From assembly GCA_937927875.1 (NCBI GenBank), contig CALEYV010000104.1, positions 1 through 9,016 of the forward strand: a stretch of 9,016 nt of DNA, written 5' to 3'. The DNA comes from an uncultured Actinomycetes bacterium. Lineage in GTDB: Bacteria > Actinomycetota > Acidimicrobiia > IMCC26256 > PALSA-555. A program made the position numbers and the translations under genes. Every line of letters starts with the position of its first letter. The stretch's first letter is position 1. The notes beneath the pieces are model-generated. The model did not search any database. It was not told the origin of the DNA and saw nothing but the letters and a program-made list of their open reading frames with translations. This document shows positions 6,923 through 9,016 of this stretch, piece by piece.

Positions 6923-7041
6923 GGGCGCACGTGTCCCGCTTGACAGGCGCGCCTCGCGTCAGGCGTACTTAGGCGTCCCCGCGCCCCACGCGGATGGCCG
7001 ATCGGCGCCGGCCGCAGGGGGGAGCTCCGAGGGGTCGGCGG

Positions 7042-7130
7042 GGGCCCAGGAGACCAGGTAGAGAACGCTGGAATAACCCGTCTGCGGGGCAGACCGGGCC
7101 AAACAGTGGCCCCAACGGTCTCCTGGGCCC
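7042..7130 (+). ncRNA. Candidate structured RNA bounded by a 14-bp perfect inverted repeat
   Basis: GGGCCCAGGAGACC (7042-7055) and GGTCTCCTGGGCCC (7117-7130) are perfect reverse complements. The stem can extend outward by a G-U pair (7041/7131) and a G-C pair (7040/7132). Inside are two more perfect stems. GTCTGC (7080-7085) pairs with GCAGAC (7089-7094) around a GGG loop. GGGCCA (7096-7101) pairs with TGGCCC (7107-7112) around AACAG. About 24 unpaired bases (7056-7079) fill the 5' side of the junction, which includes the A/T-richer string GGAATAA. This is a closed multi-branch fold of about 90 nt, which chance rarely gives. I do not match it to a known riboswitch or RNA class. Strand is unsure because the stems are symmetrical; plus is assumed from the flanking genes. 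It might instead be a MITE-like repeat. Confidence 0.45.
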
Positions 7131-7150
7131 TCCAGCACCAGGGCGGGCCG

Positions 7151-7164
7151 GGCGCCGCGGCGCC
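7151..7164. repeat. 14-bp perfect palindrome
   Basis: GGCGCCGCGGCGCC equals its own reverse complement. It lies 20 bp after the structured element and about 80 bp before the -10-like box of the DUF4193 gene. It could be an operator for a dimeric regulator or a further hairpin; in DNA this GC-rich it may also be chance. Confidence 0.3.
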
Positions 7165-7244
7165 GGTTCCCCGGGCCGCGACCCGGAAATCGGGAATGGA
7201 CCCGCGTCCCGAACGGTTCCGTCGTCGGTTGTGGACGCCGGGCC

Positions 7245-7250
7245 TATGCT
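7245..7250 (+). promoter_or_regulatory. Candidate -10 box for the DUF4193 gene
   Basis: TATGCT is the best TATAAT-like hexamer in the gap (four of six) and lies 62 bp before the ATG at 7313. It sits in the loop of a potential GGGCC/GGCCC hairpin (7240-7244 with 7252-7256). No good -35 is seen at 16-19 bp. Confidence 0.4.
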
Positions 7251-7312
7251 CCGGCCCCTGACGAGGCGGCGATCGCGCGCGGGCAGGCCGTTCGATCGGC
7301 GCTGGAGACGTG

Positions 7313-7846
7313 ATGAGCAAAGAAGATTTCGAGGACGCAGACGTCGAGCTTGACGAGGCGGCCCCCGACGAGGAGGAGCTCGACGACGAGGACGTCGAGG
7401 ACGTCGACGACGTCGTGCTCGAGGACGACCTCGACCTCGAGGACGACGCCGAGCTCGCGGTCGAGCCCGACGAGGCGGTCGTCGACCCCGAGGTCGTCGT
7501 CGATCCCGCGGCCGTCGTGGAGGCGCCGAGCACCGGCCGCAAGGCCACCGGCGCCACCGGCCAGGAGGAGGAGGAGGACGTCCTCGACCTCGACGAGGAG
7601 CTGCACCCCGACGACGTCGAGGCGCCGCTCGACGCCCTCCTCCAGGAGCGCACCGCCAGCGCGAAGCTCGAGGACGACGAAGAGGAGCTCGAGGAAGAGG
7701 AGCCGGACACCGACGAGCGCGGCGACGGCCAGACCAAGATCGTGCCCCGCCGGCCCGGCGAGTTCCTGTGCTCGTCCTGCTTCCTCGTGCTGCCCCGCAA
7801 CCAGCTGGCCGACGAGGAGCGCATGCTCTGCCGCGACTGCGTCTGA
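7313..7846 (+). CDS. DUF4193 zinc protein with long acidic N-terminus (177 aa)
   Basis: The last 30 residues match the actinobacterial DUF4193 family: G-E-F-L-C-S-S-C-F-L-V-L and R-M-L-C-R-D-C-V, giving a four-cysteine zinc site at Cys153, Cys156, Cys173 and Cys176. The function of this family is unknown. Family members are typically around 100 residues; here the N-terminal 140 are dominated by Asp and Glu runs (residues 1-65 and 84-138), with a short neutral linker S-T-G-R-K-A-T-G-A-T-G at about 73-83. The tail may be disordered and could mimic nucleic acid or bind a basic partner (inference). The ATG at 7313 follows GGAG (7304-7307) by five bases; the GTG immediately before it at 7310 is too close to that site. 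Its coding sequence is a GAC/GAG/GTC-rich low-complexity repeat. The stop codon lies 41 bp before the safest lnt start. Confidence 0.88.
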   Translation: MSKEDFEDADVELDEAAPDEEELDDEDVEDVDDVVLEDDLDLEDDAELAVEPDEAVVDPEVVVDPAAVVEAPSTGRKATGATGQEEEEDVLDLDEELHPDDVEAPLDALLQERTASAKLEDDEEELEEEEPDTDERGDGQTKIVPRRPGEFLCSSCFLVLPRNQLADEERMLCRDCV

Positions 7847-7887
7847 GCATCCCCGCGAGCCCGGGCCGGGCCCGCATCCTGCTGCGC

Positions 7888-9016
7888 ATGCTGCTCGCCG
7901 CGGTGAGCGGCGTGCTCCTCGCCCTCTCGTACCCGCCGCTCGACCTCGGGCCGCTGGCGCTCGTCGCCCTCGTCCCGCTGCTGTGGGCGTGGCGGGACGC
8001 GTCGCCCTGGACGGCCGCCCGCGACGGCTTCGTCTTCGCGATCACCTTCCTCGCCGTGCTCATGGCCGGCCTCGCCCACACCGGCTACACCGGCACCACC
8101 TCGCTCATCGTGGCGGCCGCGCTCTACTACGCCGCCACCGGCGCGCTGGTCGCCGTGCTCGGCCGGTTCGGTCTCCGGTCGCCGTTCCTCACCGCGGCGG
8201 CGTGGGTGTTCTTCGAGGCGCTGCGAGGCCGCTGGCCGCTCGGCGGCCTGGCGTGGGGCGAGCTCGGCATCGCGCTGCACGACGTCGGGGTCGCCCGGGC
8301 CCTGGCCAGCTTGGGCGGCGTGCTGCTCGTCAGCTTCGCCGTCGTCGCCTGCAACGGGCTCGTGCTCGACGTCCTGACCGCGGCCCGGGCCCGCCGGCCT
8401 CGGGCGCTGACCATCGCGGCGGGCGGGCTCGTCGCGCTCCTCGCCGTCTCGACCGTCGCTGACGTCGCCCGCTACGAGCCTCCCGGGACCGGCCACCTGC
8501 GGGTCGCGCTGCTGCAGGGCGACGACAACGCGCACGGGCCGATCGCGGAGCAGGTCGCCGACCAGACGCTCACCGACACCCACTTCGCGCTCGCGGCCCG
8601 GCTCCGGGGGCGCTTCGACCTCATCGTGTTCCCCGAATCGGCGCTGGCCGACGACCCCGAGCAGGACCCGATCCTCCGCCAGCGCATCGTCGCCCTGGCC
8701 GCTGCTCACCACGCGGTGGTGGTGGTGAACGCCCGCTACACGGGCGCGACGGGCAAGCTCTACAACGCCAACCTCGCCTACGCGCCCGACGGGCGGCTGC
8801 TCGGCGTGTACGCGAAGCAGCACCTGGTGCCGTTCGGGGAGTACGTGCCGTTCCGCCACCAGCTCACCTTCGTCAGCGACCTCCGCCAGATCCCGTTCGA
8901 CTTCACGGCCGGGGACCGCCGGGTCCTGTTCCGCGCCGCCGGCCGCCCATTCGCGACCGTCATCTGCTACGAGTCGGCGTACGCGCCGCTCGTGCGCGAC
9001 TTCGTGCGCGACGGCG
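7888..9016 (+). CDS. lnt: Apolipoprotein N-acyltransferase (C-terminus beyond the window)
   Basis: Lnt adds the third acyl chain to the N-terminal cysteine of lipoproteins, using phospholipid as donor, at the outer face of the plasma membrane. About 200 N-terminal residues are hydrophobic membrane helices with the usual L-S-Y-P-P-L-D-L-G-P-L-A-L start and R-W-P-L-G-G-L-A-W-G-E-L-G. A nitrilase-fold domain begins near residue 204 (L-R-V-A-L-L-Q-G-D). The catalytic triad is all visible: Glu250 in F-P-E-S-A, Lys310 in Y-A-K-Q-H-L-V-P-F-G-E-Y-V-P, and Cys360 in I-C-Y-E-S-A-Y. About 376 residues lie in the window; the family is usually over 500. The ATG at 7888 is the first standard start but has no Shine-Dalgarno. 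A CTG at 7843 would overlap the previous stop (CTGA) and add 15 residues. It is probably in an operon with DUF4193. Confidence 0.92.
   Translation, partial: MLLAAVSGVLLALSYPPLDLGPLALVALVPLLWAWRDASPWTAARDGFVFAITFLAVLMAGLAHTGYTGTTSLIVAAALYYAATGALVAVLGRFGLRSPFLTAAAWVFFEALRGRWPLGGLAWGELGIALHDVGVARALASLGGVLLVSFAVVACNGLVLDVLTAARARRPRALTIAAGGLVALLAVSTVADVARYEPPGTGHLRVALLQGDDNAHGPIAEQVADQTLTDTHFALAARLRGRFDLIVFPESALADDPEQDPILRQRIVALAAAHHAVVVVNARYTGATGKLYNANLAYAPDGRLLGVYAKQHLVPFGEYVPFRHQLTFVSDLRQIPFDFTAGDRRVLFRAAGRPFATVICYESAYAPLVRDFVRDG

Larger units (their letters stand above)
6894..7312. other. Intergenic region of 419 bp with several structured elements
   Basis: No convincing protein gene is present on either strand. 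Contents from left to right: the stop-codon hairpin; a perfect TTGACA (6940-6945) with only a poor -10 (TACTTA, 6966-6971, spacing 20); a very GC-rich stretch with short palindromes (GGCGCGCC near 6946, GGAGCTCC near 7021); the inverted-repeat element 7042-7130; a 14-bp palindrome 7151-7164; and the leader of the DUF4193 gene with its -10-like box. Confidence 0.7.

Noticed and set aside
7042..7130. Cobalamin riboswitch, because CAGGAGACC resembles the B12 box and GCCACTG appears on the opposite strand
   Set aside because: The order and strand of these strings do not fit the cobalamin aptamer, the other conserved blocks are missing, and neither neighbour is a cobalamin gene.
7042..7130. MITE or other small mobile element bounded by 14-bp terminal repeats
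   Set aside because: No target-site duplication flanks the arms, and the inner perfect hairpins are better explained by RNA folding. A genome copy search would settle it.
6959..7138. A 59-codon minus-strand frame (GTG at 7138) with a plausible-looking composition
   Set aside because: It has no Shine-Dalgarno and no family resemblance, and it runs through the inverted-repeat element, whose symmetry explains the sequence better. It remains a weak alternative to the RNA reading.
6748..8859. A 703-codon minus-strand frame with long Ser runs
   Set aside because: The Ser runs are the complement of the GAC/GAG-rich acidic coding region of the DUF4193 gene; the frame also crosses lnt and the ThyX-like gene, both well supported on the plus strand.

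Overview
This is a GC-rich stretch with strong G/C third-position bias, typical of a high-GC actinobacterium. Two features support that. The order tatC then a HelY-type helicase is the one known from Mycobacterium tuberculosis (tatA-tatC-helY). A DUF4193 zinc protein, an essentially actinobacterial family, lies further on. A deep-branching or uncultured lineage such as Acidimicrobiia is my guess and is not provable from the window. No phage, transposase, CRISPR or toxin-antitoxin signature is visible; this looks like core chromosome.

Layout. At the left edge, a glycerophosphodiester phosphodiesterase gene runs leftward out of the window (1-257, minus). A small zinc-ribbon protein (323-655) is divergent from it. 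After a hairpin and a -10-like box comes a 50-codon reading frame (768-920) with an excellent Shine-Dalgarno. It begins like TatA and ends like a TatA tail but lacks the membrane and amphipathic helices. Next is a tightly overlapping run: tatC (924-1652), a small single-pass membrane protein (1649-1900), a Ski2-like helicase of the HelY family (1897-4521) and a diacylglycerol-kinase-fold protein with a degenerate catalytic half (4518-5165). Each start from the small membrane protein onward overlaps the previous stop by 4 nt (ATGA, GTGA, GTGA), so translational coupling is likely.

A separate unit (5274-6893) encodes a 539-residue protein with two ThyX-like halves. Each half holds a different part of the FAD/dUMP active-site signature. 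A 419-bp intergenic region follows. It contains a hairpin at the thyX-like stop codon, a compact element bounded by a perfect 14-bp inverted repeat with two inner hairpins (7042-7130, a candidate structured RNA), a 14-bp palindrome and a -10-like box. Then come the DUF4193 protein with a very long acidic N-terminus (7313-7846) and the start of lnt, apolipoprotein N-acyltransferase (7888 to the window end, catalytic Glu/Lys/Cys all present).

Together the genes concern the cell envelope (Tat export, lipoprotein acylation, glycerophosphodiester turnover, a lipid-kinase relative), RNA processing (HelY) and possibly nucleotide metabolism (ThyX-like). I see no clear new multi-gene system. The best leads are the candidate structured RNA, the split-signature double ThyX protein and the gutted tatA.
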